DNA of 64,000 nucleotides, taken from contig LQXN01000065.1 of the NCBI GenBank assembly GCA_001648575.1, positions 248,001-312,000 of the forward strand, read 5' to 3'. This stretch comes from Sutcliffiella horikoshii DSM 8719. Its GTDB lineage: Bacteria > Bacillota > Bacilli > Bacillales > Bacillaceae_I. A program made the position numbers and the translations under genes. A model generated the notes under the pieces. That model was given only the letters and a program-made list of their open reading frames with translations. It was not told where the DNA came from and did no database searches. This document shows, piece by piece, positions 17,397-26,048 of this stretch. Every line of letters begins with the position of its first letter. The stretch's first letter is position 1.

Positions 17397-18584
17397 CTAT
17401 GCTTCTACCTCTCTTTTCGGAAATGAAAGAAGCATATTCCCGTAATATTCATATTGTTTTTGACGCAGCTCTATTTCATGAGATAAGCCCTCACTGATAG
17501 AGAATGTCAAGGCATCAAACTTATCTAAAATAGATACTATCCGCTTTTTTTGCAAAGGTAAAGGATTTGGAATCATGATGCTATTCAAATTTTTCTGGTT
17601 TAATTTGGGTTGAGCCGCCCCGGATATATAGGGAGTTAAATCAATATGATTTAAATAAAACTCAACAAATCTTCGTTCCTCATAAGTCTCAAATTTAAGT
17701 ACATGAGCATGATTATTTACCCAAATTTTCCCCCTTGCACTAAATGCAATTGGTTTACTTCTAGCAAGTAGGTTTGCCCCATCTTCCGAAATAAGCAAAA
17801 AATCTCCTTCAAAAATATAATCTTTCACATAATCAACTATACCTGACGCCCCGTAATATGGAATATCGCCAAACGCTCTTAAACCACTGGTAATCGGTTT
17901 ACGCATTGAATCAAGATTTTCGGCAAGCTCCCTCAACGTCTTCCATTCAACTTCTCCCTCTTCAAAAGTTAACAACTTATTACGGTAATAAGTATATTGC
18001 TTTTTACGTGCTGTAAGCTCCGCTGTAAGCTCTGCTGTAAGCTCTACTGTAAGCTCTGAGAAGGAGTCTAAAATACGGATGATTTCTTCTTGCACTTTAA
18101 GAGATGGGATGGGGATTTTGAACTCTTTTACCTTCGCGTCAGAAATAGCTGGATATGCTGATCCACTTTGATTATCTTCTACATACTTTTTAAATTCAGA
18201 TGAAGTAATACAATGATAAATCCATTTAGGTAATACTTCATTTGTTCTGGCTCTTAAGATACAATAACCAGTACTAGCGACTCCTCCGGAAAATTCTGCA
18301 GTAATCAAACAAACTCGTTGCTGGGTAGGACGAGTCGTTGCAAAAATAACATCATTTTCTATTACTAATTTTTGGGCTCTGCTTGGTGCATCTGCGGCAG
18401 ATATTTCAGTTGTCTCAATTATTCTGTTTGTTTCGCGACTAACTGAAGTTAAATCAATATACCGATAAGTATCCTTTGTCTCTCTCCACTTAATATTGGA
18501 AGTTGATAATGTAACATCCCCTAATGCTTTCCACTCAACCTCAACCCCATCAAGTAGTTTCTCTATATAATTCGGCTTAATCAT
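17397..18584 (-). CDS. hsdS: Type I restriction-modification specificity subunit (HsdS)
   Basis: 395 residues with two target-recognition domains (about 12-170 and 210-370), each followed by a conserved helical spacer that docks on HsdM. The central spacer holds tandem ELTV/ELTA units (about residues 179-194) just before [13 protein letters not shown]. This is the same kind of repeat as the TAEL units of EcoR124I HsdS, where repeat number sets the distance between the two half-sites. It starts at ATG 18584, overlapping the hsdM stop by four bases (ATGA), and ends one base before prrC. Recognition sequence cannot be read from the protein. Confidence 0.95.
   Translation of the reverse strand: MIKPNYIEKLLDGVEVEWKALGDVTLSTSNIKWRETKDTYRYIDLTSVSRETNRIIETTEISAADAPSRAQKLVIENDVIFATTRPTQQRVCLITAEFSGGVASTGYCILRARTNEVLPKWIYHCITSSEFKKYVEDNQSGSAYPAISDAKVKEFKIPIPSLKVQEEIIRILDSFSELTVELTAELTAELTARKKQYTYYRNKLLTFEEGEVEWKTLRELAENLDSMRKPITSGLRAFGDIPYYGASGIVDYVKDYIFEGDFLLISEDGANLLARSKPIAFSARGKIWVNNHAHVLKFETYEERRFVEFYLNHIDLTPYISGAAQPKLNQKNLNSIMIPNPLPLQKKRIVSILDKFDALTFSISEGLSHEIELRQKQYEYYGNMLLSFPKREVEA
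18010..18057 (-). repeat. Four tandem 12-bp units in hsdS (ELTA repeats)
   Basis: Plus-strand units GCTGTAAGCTCC, GCTGTAAGCTCT, GCTGTAAGCTCT and ACTGTAAGCTCT lie end to end and encode four ELT(A/V) steps on the minus strand. The unit is a whole number of codons, so gain or loss by slippage or unequal crossing keeps the frame and lengthens or shortens the helix between the two recognition domains. Confidence 0.9.
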
Positions 18585-20128
18585 GATTCAATCACCTCAA
18601 TAAAGTCATCAATTTCAGCACGAAGTTGGTCTATCTTTGCTACAGTCGTTTTTATCTCGGCATTCAGCTCATTTATATCAATGACTTCCCTTATATCCCT
18701 TGCTTCTACATAGGAGCTCACAGATAGGTTGTAATCATTTTGAACGATTGCATCATAATCAACAGATTTTGCAACATGTTCAACAGCTTCTTTACTGTCA
18801 AACATCTTCATAATTCTCTCAATATGTTCATCTGTGAGTATATTATTATTCGTTTCTTTTTTATAAAAATCTACGCCACTTGCATCAATAAATTGAGTTT
18901 TATTATCTGTTTTATGTTTAGAAAGAACCAAGATATTAACGGCTATTGTAGTCCCATAAAAAAGGTTAGGTGCTAATGAAATAACCGTTTCGACAAAGTT
19001 ATTATCAATCAGATACTTTCTGATTTTTTGCTCTGCACCGCCACGGTAAAAAATTCCGGGGAAGCAAACGATAGCAGCACGACCTTTACTTGAAAGGTAA
19101 CTAAGTGCATGAAGTACAAAGGCAAAATCAGCTTTGGACTTTGGCGCTAATACGCCTGCCGGGGCAAATCTTTCATCATTAATAAGCGTTGGATCATCAC
19201 TACCAATCCAATTTACGGAATAAGGTGGATTAGAAACAATGGCATCAAATGGCTTTTCGTCGCCAAAGTAAGGATCTCGAAGCGTATTTCCTAAAGCAAT
19301 ACTAAACTTATCGTAGTTTATGTTGTGTAAGAACATATTCATACGAGCAAGGTTATAAGTTGTATGGTTGATCTCCTGTCCATAAAAACCATCTTCGATA
19401 ATATGAGCATCAAACTGTTTTTTTGCTTGTAATAAAAGTGATCCCGAACCGGCTGCAGGGTCATAAATTTTATTGATTGTTGTTTGCTTATGTATTGCTA
19501 ATTGAGCTATAAGTTTTGATACATGCTGAGGTGTGAAGAATTCTCCTCCAGATTTCCCTGCATTGGCAGCATAATTAGAGATTAAAAACTCATAGGCATC
19601 ACCAAAAAGGTCAATTTGATTATCTTCAAATTTACCAAAATTAAGTCCTGCTACTCCTTTAATGACAGCAGCTAAACGACTGTTTTTGTCTTTTACAGTA
19701 TTCCCAAGTCTATTACTTGTAGTGTCGAAATCAGCGAATAATCCTTTAATATCTAGTTCAGACGGATAACCACTTGCTGAACTTTCAATAGCATTAAATA
19801 TATCTGCTAAATCCGTATTCAGGTTTTCATTTGTGTTAGCGGTTTTCGCAATTCTAACAAACAGCTGACTCGGATATATGAAATACCCTTTTGTTTTAAT
19901 AGCGTCCTCTTTGATTTCTTTCGTTATAATATCATCAGACAGTTCTGCATACTTGACACTTTCGTCTCCCGCTTCAATATAACTAGAAAAGTTCTCGCTA
20001 ATGAAACGATAAAAAAGCGTTCCTAAAACATATTGTTTAAAATCCCATCCATCTACAGAGCCACGGACATCATTGGCTATTTTCCAGATTTGAGATTGTA
20101 GTAAGGCACGTTGTGCTGCACTTGACAT
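18581..20128 (-). CDS. hsdM: Type I restriction-modification methyltransferase (HsdM)
   Basis: 515 residues. The N-terminal helical domain ([20 protein letters not shown]) is followed by the N6-adenine methyltransferase core: the SAM-binding [15 protein letters not shown] near residue 221 and the catalytic SNPPYSVNW near 298. C-terminal helices ([23 protein letters not shown]) are typical of the HsdM tail. It methylates host sites together with HsdS and is required for restriction with HsdR. The start ATG 20128 has TGGAGG upstream. First gene of the four-gene operon; the next gene overlaps by four bases. Confidence 0.95.
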   Translation of the reverse strand: MSSAAQRALLQSQIWKIANDVRGSVDGWDFKQYVLGTLFYRFISENFSSYIEAGDESVKYAELSDDIITKEIKEDAIKTKGYFIYPSQLFVRIAKTANTNENLNTDLADIFNAIESSASGYPSELDIKGLFADFDTTSNRLGNTVKDKNSRLAAVIKGVAGLNFGKFEDNQIDLFGDAYEFLISNYAANAGKSGGEFFTPQHVSKLIAQLAIHKQTTINKIYDPAAGSGSLLLQAKKQFDAHIIEDGFYGQEINHTTYNLARMNMFLHNINYDKFSIALGNTLRDPYFGDEKPFDAIVSNPPYSVNWIGSDDPTLINDERFAPAGVLAPKSKADFAFVLHALSYLSSKGRAAIVCFPGIFYRGGAEQKIRKYLIDNNFVETVISLAPNLFYGTTIAVNILVLSKHKTDNKTQFIDASGVDFYKKETNNNILTDEHIERIMKMFDSKEAVEHVAKSVDYDAIVQNDYNLSVSSYVEARDIREVIDINELNAEIKTTVAKIDQLRAEIDDFIEVIES

Positions 20129-20389
20129 TTGTATACCTCCAGTTTTTCTTATAAAGTATTTCTAGATAGGTTTGAAGTTCCTTCCACCTTTATTTTCTTG
20201 TCATATTCAAATAATAAATACAATGTTCTTGTTTTCTCTTCTAACATAACGTTTAAGGCATCTGTGGATGATCGGTATATCTGTTTTTATTATGCTTTCA
20301 CAAGGTATCCTAGTGGCACTATTGTACCTCCATTATACACCATGCCACCGTGATGACCATAATTAGAATCATCCTGCAAAAGCCTAAAT

Positions 20390-20426
20390 AAAAACTCCCA
20401 CCGACGATCATTCGGCGAGAGTTTTT
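20390..20426. terminator. Hairpin upstream of the hsd operon
   Basis: AAAAACTC (20390-20397) pairs with GAGTTTTT (20419-20426), with an inner CCGA/TCGG pairing. T and A runs flank it on both sides, so it could terminate transcription from either strand. Confidence 0.5.
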
Positions 20427-20921
20427 GGCGACAATTCAAAAAAATTCGGTCTCTAAAAGTCATATGAGTTTTGCCTAAACGGCATAAAATCAACGTTTTT
20501 CAGTGTATAGAGTGTCGCTTGATTATTCCCACTCGATTGTTGCTAGTGGCTTATAAACTACGCGTTTAGACACTTTACTTGTTAACATATAGATGAGCTA
20601 CTATATGTGCCTCTGCTTAATAATTTTGTTCCCCCTAATTCCCTTCCTAATATTTTCAATTCGATTAGTTGCTCAATTTAATGGCCTTATTGCTTGAAAG
20701 CCTACGCCGATAAATAAAACCTCTTTATTAAAGTACATTCCCTTATAAACAAACTTATTTGTTGCGCAGTATAGGTCTCCTACGTAATACAATGGTTAAT
20801 CTATGTATTGGTAAACAGTCTGTCACTCTGTAGTACATTTCATTGGCCGTATTCAAATAACCTCGTTAATAGGTTCGCAGATAGAAATGGTACGGTGAAC
20901 CGTATCACAACTTAAACAAAA
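20427..20921. other. Intergenic stretch carrying a guaA remnant
   Basis: About 500 bases between the hsd operon and the NERD helicase. Apart from the guaA 3'-end remnant at 20523-20585, no gene or RNA was found. It also holds a small palindrome (TACGGTGAACCGTA, about 20891-20904). Confidence 0.45.
20523..20585 (-). pseudogene. Remnant of the 3' end of guaA (possible attachment-site scar)
   Basis: The minus strand reads SKRVVYKPLATIEWE followed by a stop. GMP synthase (GuaA) proteins end in RVVYDxTSKPPATIEWE, and the last codons (ACAATCGAGTGGGAATAA) are nearly the standard guaA 3' end. No other part of guaA is present. The guaA 3' end is a well-known integration site for genomic islands with tyrosine recombinases, so this may be an attachment-site copy left by an island. 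No integrase gene was seen in the window. Confidence 0.65.
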
Positions 20922-20953
20922 GGTGCTCGTTAATGTATAACGGCACTTTTTTT
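20922..20953 (+). terminator. Terminator-like hairpin
   Basis: GTGCTCGTT pairs with AACGGCAC (one bulged base) around a short loop, followed by a run of seven T. No intact gene lies directly upstream on the plus strand, so it may belong to a lost gene. Confidence 0.6.
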
Positions 20954-20991
20954 GTGTTTTCTGTAACTTTATGTAAAAATCCTAGTTCTTT

Positions 20992-21000
20992 TGCTATAAT
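20992..21000 (+). promoter_or_regulatory. Extended -10 promoter for the NERD-helicase gene
   Basis: TGCTATAAT is an exact extended -10 element (TGnTATAAT) located 32 bases before the ATG of the downstream gene. The -35 region is weak, as is usual for extended -10 promoters. Confidence 0.55.
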
Positions 21001-21031
21001 AAAAGTAATATTTTGTCGGTAGGTGAAAAGG

Positions 21032-22960
21032 ATGGCTGTAACGGTTCCGGAAACTATTAGGAGCAGTGCTACTTCTGGGGAGAGGATTTTGTTCCGCACT
21101 TTGAAGGAGTATTTGCCAGATGATTATATAGTGTATTTTGAACCGGAGATCCAGGGGACTAGGCCGGACTTTGTAATTATTGGTCCTGATCTGGGACTGA
21201 TTGTGCTCGAGGTAAAGGATTATACAAGAAATACGTTGTATCAGTTGAATAAGGATGAGTGGACGATTAGGGACACTGGTGGAAATCTACATAGTGTGAA
21301 GAGTCCACTTAAACAGGCAAGAGATTACGTCTTTAAGATAAATGATGTGTTGAAGAAAGATAAGAATCTGATTCAAACGGAAGGGAAGCATCAGTTTAAA
21401 TTAAAATTCCCTTATGGCTATGGCGTTGTTTTTACACGGCTAAACCAAAAGCAGGTGCTAGAGGATGGGATTTATTCTATCATTGATCCGGACAGCATGC
21501 TTACACGGGAAGAAATAGATCCGGATTATGGAGAGTTCTCAGAGGAAGTGCTTGCCGAGAAGTTAATTAATATGTTTCAAGTACCTTTTAGATTGAGAGA
21601 GCCGCTTACATATGTAGAAATTAACACGATTAGGTACTATCTATTTCCAGAGGTCCGGATTGGTGCTGAATTCAAAGAACCTGTTCCTTACCAGGACCAA
21701 TTGCTTCTATCTTTAAGGGATATCAAAACAATGGATTTCCACCAAGAGAACATGGCCAAACAAATTGGAGATAAAAATAGGCTTATTCGTGGTGTAGCAG
21801 GTAGCGGGAAGACCATTATTCTGGCAAGTAGAGCAAAGATGCTGGCGAAAGAGAATCCGAATTGGAGAATATTGATATTGTGCTATAACATATCACTCTC
21901 TCAAAATATCGCGCAAATAGTAAGAGCGATGGCGTTGGAGCCTGATAATCTATTTGACTTTCATTTTGGTGATGGAGAAATACAGATCCAGCCTACTCCT
22001 AGGAATATTGAAGTGAGAAACTTTCATCAATGGTTGAAAAATGACCTTAAGATGAGTGAAGGAATCATCGATACATATATTGAGAAGTTAGAGAAGGGAG
22101 AAGCAATTGCACCTAAATATGACGCTATCCTTATTGACGAAGGACAAGACTTTGAAGCAAGCTGGCTTCATCTCGTTAGCTTATGTCTAAACCCTGAAAC
22201 CAAAGCTCTGCTTCTCGTAGAAGACCGTGCACAAACGATTTATCCAAGAAAAAGAAGTTATCTCAAAGACACTGGCCTGGATTTCCGTGGTAGATCGAAA
22301 ATACTGAATATCAACTACCGGAATACTTCACAAATAGTCAACTGTGCTTGGGACTTTTTTCAAAAGAATTCCTCTCTGCAAAACAAGGTGGTAGTCGGCG
22401 AAACAGAAGGCGTAGAGATTATCTCTCCAAAAAGCACGAAGCGCAAAGGGCCAGAACCAGCCATCCTAAAAGCAGAAAGCTTTGCAAAAGAAATGCAGAT
22501 TATCGCTAGGCAAATACAACAGCTCCACCAAGTGCGAAAAGTTCCTTACTCTGAAATACTCATTCTATATCGTGTAAAACGAACACATAAGGCAGACATT
22601 ATCGGTACCATCCAAAGAGCACTCAATAATGAAGGTATCCCCGCAACATGGATAACAGAAAACGAAGCCAGCAAAAGAGCTTTCAATAGAGAAGAAGAAA
22701 CCGTAAAAATCAGCACAATAGACAGCAGCAAAGGGCTGGACTTCCAAGCAGTATTTATTGTGAAGGCGGATACCATGCCATTCCCGCTTGAAAAGGATAA
22801 AGAGCGGGAAGTTTCGCTGATGTATATTGGGATGACGAGAGCGAAGGAGTATTTGTGTATTTCGTATTCTGGGGAGTCGGAGTTTACTTCTTATTTTGAG
22901 GGATGGAAGAAAGAAGGGCTACTGAAAACTGGTAATAAAGTAATGAATACTCATAAGTAA
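21032..22960 (+). CDS. NERD-domain UvrD/Rep-type helicase
   Basis: 642 residues from ATG 21032 (TAGGTG upstream); an in-frame GTG at 21023 would add three residues. An N-terminal NERD nuclease-like domain (SGERILFRTL, QGTRPDFVII, LGLIVLEVKDY, about residues 12-65) is joined to a superfamily 1 helicase: Walker A RGVAGSGKT (about 250), Walker B LIDEGQDF (about 370) and the C-terminal TIDSSKGLDFQAVFIV (about 565) and YIGMTRAKEYL. NERD-helicase fusions are predicted DNA-processing enzymes, and several are parts of defence loci. It stands alone, with its own extended -10 promoter and a downstream terminator. Confidence 0.88.
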   Translation: MAVTVPETIRSSATSGERILFRTLKEYLPDDYIVYFEPEIQGTRPDFVIIGPDLGLIVLEVKDYTRNTLYQLNKDEWTIRDTGGNLHSVKSPLKQARDYVFKINDVLKKDKNLIQTEGKHQFKLKFPYGYGVVFTRLNQKQVLEDGIYSIIDPDSMLTREEIDPDYGEFSEEVLAEKLINMFQVPFRLREPLTYVEINTIRYYLFPEVRIGAEFKEPVPYQDQLLLSLRDIKTMDFHQENMAKQIGDKNRLIRGVAGSGKTIILASRAKMLAKENPNWRILILCYNISLSQNIAQIVRAMALEPDNLFDFHFGDGEIQIQPTPRNIEVRNFHQWLKNDLKMSEGIIDTYIEKLEKGEAIAPKYDAILIDEGQDFEASWLHLVSLCLNPETKALLLVEDRAQTIYPRKRSYLKDTGLDFRGRSKILNINYRNTSQIVNCAWDFFQKNSSLQNKVVVGETEGVEIISPKSTKRKGPEPAILKAESFAKEMQIIARQIQQLHQVRKVPYSEILILYRVKRTHKADIIGTIQRALNNEGIPATWITENEASKRAFNREEETVKISTIDSSKGLDFQAVFIVKADTMPFPLEKDKEREVSLMYIGMTRAKEYLCISYSGESEFTSYFEGWKKEGLLKTGNKVMNTHK

Positions 22961-23270
22961 TTAATCTCTATCCTAATACTAAATAATGCTATTAAACTCA
23001 TTTTAGTTTCAAATTAGAAAACTCTTTTTTGCACTCTTAGTAGAATAATCTTGATATATGAACAAAGTTTAAGACCACTTATTTAGCGGTCTTTCTTTTT
23101 GCTCAAAATTTATGATGTTAAGGTAGAAATTATTTAATATAACATATTTTTCAATGGATATACATGGTAAAATACTATTAAATTGTGTGTTTAAAAATAA
23201 TTCTATAGTGTTCTAATGTCCTATTTTTAAGTTTAATAACCTAAACAAGTTGTGAAGGAGACTGACAACA
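22961..23270. other. Intergenic stretch before the GHKL operon
   Basis: 310 bases. It holds the terminator at 23071-23100 and, after it, about 170 AT-rich bases that should contain the promoter of the GHKL operon; no confident -35/-10 pair was picked. Confidence 0.4.
23071..23100 (+). terminator. Rho-independent terminator
   Basis: AAGACC (23071-23076) pairs with GGTCTT (23088-23093) around an 11-base loop and is followed by TCTTTTTG. It separates the helicase gene from the GHKL operon. Confidence 0.7.
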
Positions 23271-25196
23271 ATGTCACAAATGCCTACTCAGGAAAAATGG
23301 AAGTTCTCCCCTATTCCAAATATAGAAGAATCGAATTTTAATAAATCGCTAGAACGTTTTCATGACATGGGAGTAAGTGGTTTAGTCCGAGAAAATATAC
23401 AAAATTCATTGGATGGTCGCTTATTGAATTATGATGGACCAGTTGTTTTGAAAATCGAAGTAGGAACAATTCATAAAGAGAATATTCCAGGTATTAAAGA
23501 AGTTAGAAACCGCATTCTGAAACTTGAAGGACGCAATAACTATACAAAAGAAACTATAAGTCATATGAAGAACAGGCTTGATCAAAATGAGGTTAGATAT
23601 ATTTCTTTTGAAGATATAAATACGCGAGGTTTGACAGGTGCCAGAAACGGACAAAGCGGATCGAAAAAAGATACCTGGGGGATCTATGCTTATAACAAGG
23701 GTGTTCACTTTGAGGAAGATAGTGTAGATGTAGAAGTTTCACGAGGTGGATCTCATGGGGTTGGGAAAATTGCTTCTAATGCAGCCTCAGATCTCCATGT
23801 GATGTACTTCGCCAATTGTGATGCAAACGGTGATCAACATCTGGGTGGTACTGTACAATTGATTGAGCATGTTCATAATGGCCAGGCCTACAGGTCAACA
23901 GGATACTTTACTAAGGTACAACAGGAGGAAAACGGTAACACAAAGTTCTATCCTTATGAGAACACCTTTCATAAAGTGTTTACGAAAAATACAAGAGGCT
24001 TAAAAATCGTTATTCCATATCTCCGCGAGGAATATGATGATGAAAAAGAAATAATTAAAAGTATTTGTGATAGCTTTTTCATATCCATTCTAAAAGATAA
24101 GTTGCAAGTACATGTGAATGAAAAGGAAATAAATAAAGATACGATTTTGCAGTATGTCAAAGATCAAGACTATTATAATCAAGAAATTAAAGAGGCAAAG
24201 AAAGAATTCACCCCTTTATATATAGATACATATTTGGGTATGCCCGCTAAAGAAATTACAGTATCAAATGGAGAAAAAGACTTCAGCTTTCAGCTTTACT
24301 TTAGATATGATGAAAGGATCCCAAGGGGAAGAGTAGCGGTTGTACGTACAATAGGAATGAAGATTGAAGACTTTAAAGTTACGGGTAATGCTACTAAACC
24401 CTATAATGCAGTCCTTATCGGTGGTCCTAATGAAGATGCTTATTTGAAGTCCCTAGAAAATGAATCACACACACAATTATCAAAAGATCACTTTAGTGAT
24501 AAGAAATTAAAGAGGCTAGCGACAAGATTTATTAATAATTTATCAATGGAAATTGCAAAGGTTATTAAAGAGGCAATTAATGAAAACAATCCGACAGATG
24601 GCTTGATAGATACACAAGATATCCTATATGTTGTTGAAACACAGTTTAAAAAAGATCTTGAAACCTCTATGGGAACTGTGAAAATAAATCAAGGGAAATC
24701 GTTAGTCAAGTCGACAACAAGACAATCCCAAAAAGAAAAGCGTGGGCCAAAAGAAAATACCAGCAAAGATAGCGGGAAAACCACTGCTATCCGAAAACGA
24801 GATCCTCTAAAAAAACAAAAAAGCAATGAAAATATTAATGATAATACAGAAGGAAAAGAACGGTACAGTGTACACCCGGATATGGTGGAAAGGATCATTC
24901 TCAATAATGAAGAGATGATTAAGTTTAATTTCACTAAAAGCGATCAACTTGCTGGAGAGAATGCCTGCAATATCTCGTTTTCAATTATTGATGGGATGGG
25001 TGTGGAATATTCAGATGAATTTCAGATTCAAAACAGCTATCAAGGAATTGTGGATATGAAAGCTGGAGAAACTTGCTCTTACAAAAAAAATGTTATTAAG
25101 AATGTCCAAATAAAGGACGGAATTGCTTTACTACAATTAAAATTAAGAAAATCCTTCAATCGATCATTGAAGTTTGTATATTACGTGGAGGTGTAA
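23271..25196 (+). CDS. GHKL-type ATPase, first gene of an uncharacterised three-gene operon
   Basis: 641 residues from ATG 23271 (GAAGGAGA upstream). The N-terminal third is a GHKL ATP-binding fold: N-box RENIQNSLDG (Glu41, Asn45, Asp48), G1 box SFEDINTRGLTG (Asp115, Gly120) and G2 loop SRGGSHGVGKIAS (about 157-168). A middle region (about 200-460) is unfamiliar. A Lys-rich, low-complexity linker (about 485-535) then leads to a beta-rich C-terminal domain. GHKL ATPases include Hsp90, MutL, gyrase B and Morc-type proteins, and several defence systems use one. No histidine-kinase phosphoacceptor domain is visible. The next gene begins four bases after its stop. This is likely the motor or sensor of the operon. 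Confidence 0.75.
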   Translation: MSQMPTQEKWKFSPIPNIEESNFNKSLERFHDMGVSGLVRENIQNSLDGRLLNYDGPVVLKIEVGTIHKENIPGIKEVRNRILKLEGRNNYTKETISHMKNRLDQNEVRYISFEDINTRGLTGARNGQSGSKKDTWGIYAYNKGVHFEEDSVDVEVSRGGSHGVGKIASNAASDLHVMYFANCDANGDQHLGGTVQLIEHVHNGQAYRSTGYFTKVQQEENGNTKFYPYENTFHKVFTKNTRGLKIVIPYLREEYDDEKEIIKSICDSFFISILKDKLQVHVNEKEINKDTILQYVKDQDYYNQEIKEAKKEFTPLYIDTYLGMPAKEITVSNGEKDFSFQLYFRYDERIPRGRVAVVRTIGMKIEDFKVTGNATKPYNAVLIGGPNEDAYLKSLENESHTQLSKDHFSDKKLKRLATRFINNLSMEIAKVIKEAINENNPTDGLIDTQDILYVVETQFKKDLETSMGTVKINQGKSLVKSTTRQSQKEKRGPKENTSKDSGKTTAIRKRDPLKKQKSNENINDNTEGKERYSVHPDMVERIILNNEEMIKFNFTKSDQLAGENACNISFSIIDGMGVEYSDEFQIQNSYQGIVDMKAGETCSYKKNVIKNVQIKDGIALLQLKLRKSFNRSLKFVYYVEV

Positions 25197-25199
25197 GGA

Positions 25200-26048
25200 G
25201 TGATCTATCGAAAAGATGCCAATTTTCCATATCCAGTTTTGTCTAATACTTCCCAAAGCTACGTTAATAACATCTTTGACCTAGATGTGAACGTTAGTGA
25301 AAATGCAGACTATTTTCACTTTGAATTTGATTATGAAATTGATTCAGATTTTATTAGAGAACAGATAAGGAACGGGAAAGCACAAGTAATTCTAATAATT
25401 CAATCTAAGGATAATAAATTCTTCAGATTGAATGCAATGGATAGGTCTGTGAAGCTCCACAAAAGCCGAATTTCTCTGAATAAGCGAACGTCCATCCAGT
25501 TACAAATTCAAGCCTTGGATGATGTATCTTTTGCGAGAAATGATGATTTAAGTGAATTCTATATTCAATTTAGAGACCAGGTAACGGTCCCTAAGTATTT
25601 TTTATTAGGTTATTCCAACGTCATTACATTCGATGGCAGCATTAACAAGCCATTTGAACTCTTTGAAAAGAAATTGGATGAGAACCTTAACTCAGATATT
25701 AAGGTTGAATTGGGGCAGGAGACAATAATTATCCATTATAGAAGACCGGAGTTTCAGTTTAATCACCTCCCAAAAAGCAATGTGCTAAACAACCCTTACA
25801 TATATGCAGCGCTTTCTAAAGCACTTCTGGCATTTATCATGAATAATGGTGAAGATGGTGATGTGGATTTGGATGATATTCAAGAACCAGAAAATCCTTT
25901 AGATCTAAAGTTATATTATTTGTTGAAAAAGAAGAACGTATCAGAACTAAACATGGATAATATTGATGAAGTCATATATACGATTTCGGATCGAATTATT
26001 GAGAGATATACATCAGCGTTAGGGGAGGTTATTACATATGGAGGTTAG
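25200..26048 (+). CDS. Unknown protein, second gene of the GHKL operon
   Basis: 282 residues from GTG 25200; GGAGG at 25187-25191 gives eight-base spacing. No motif or membrane segment is recognised. The first two thirds look beta-rich (FHFEFDYEID, RISLNKRTSIQLQIQ, EFYIQFRDQVTVPKYFLLGYS), and the last third is helical and acidic (NNGEDGDVDLDDIQEPENPLDLKLYYLL). The tight spacing to the GHKL gene and an 11-base overlap with the next gene indicate a translationally coupled complex partner. Function unknown. Confidence 0.6.
   Translation: MIYRKDANFPYPVLSNTSQSYVNNIFDLDVNVSENADYFHFEFDYEIDSDFIREQIRNGKAQVILIIQSKDNKFFRLNAMDRSVKLHKSRISLNKRTSIQLQIQALDDVSFARNDDLSEFYIQFRDQVTVPKYFLLGYSNVITFDGSINKPFELFEKKLDENLNSDIKVELGQETIIIHYRRPEFQFNHLPKSNVLNNPYIYAALSKALLAFIMNNGEDGDVDLDDIQEPENPLDLKLYYLLKKKNVSELNMDNIDEVIYTISDRIIERYTSALGEVITYGG

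Noticed and set aside
18010-18057. Considered as a CRISPR-like or VNTR element on its own
   Set aside because: The repeats are adjacent, in frame and encode the HsdS central helix, so they are part of that gene.
20290-20493. Minus-strand open frame upstream of the hsd operon
   Set aside because: Overlaps a hairpin, no ribosome site, low-complexity ending; looks accidental.
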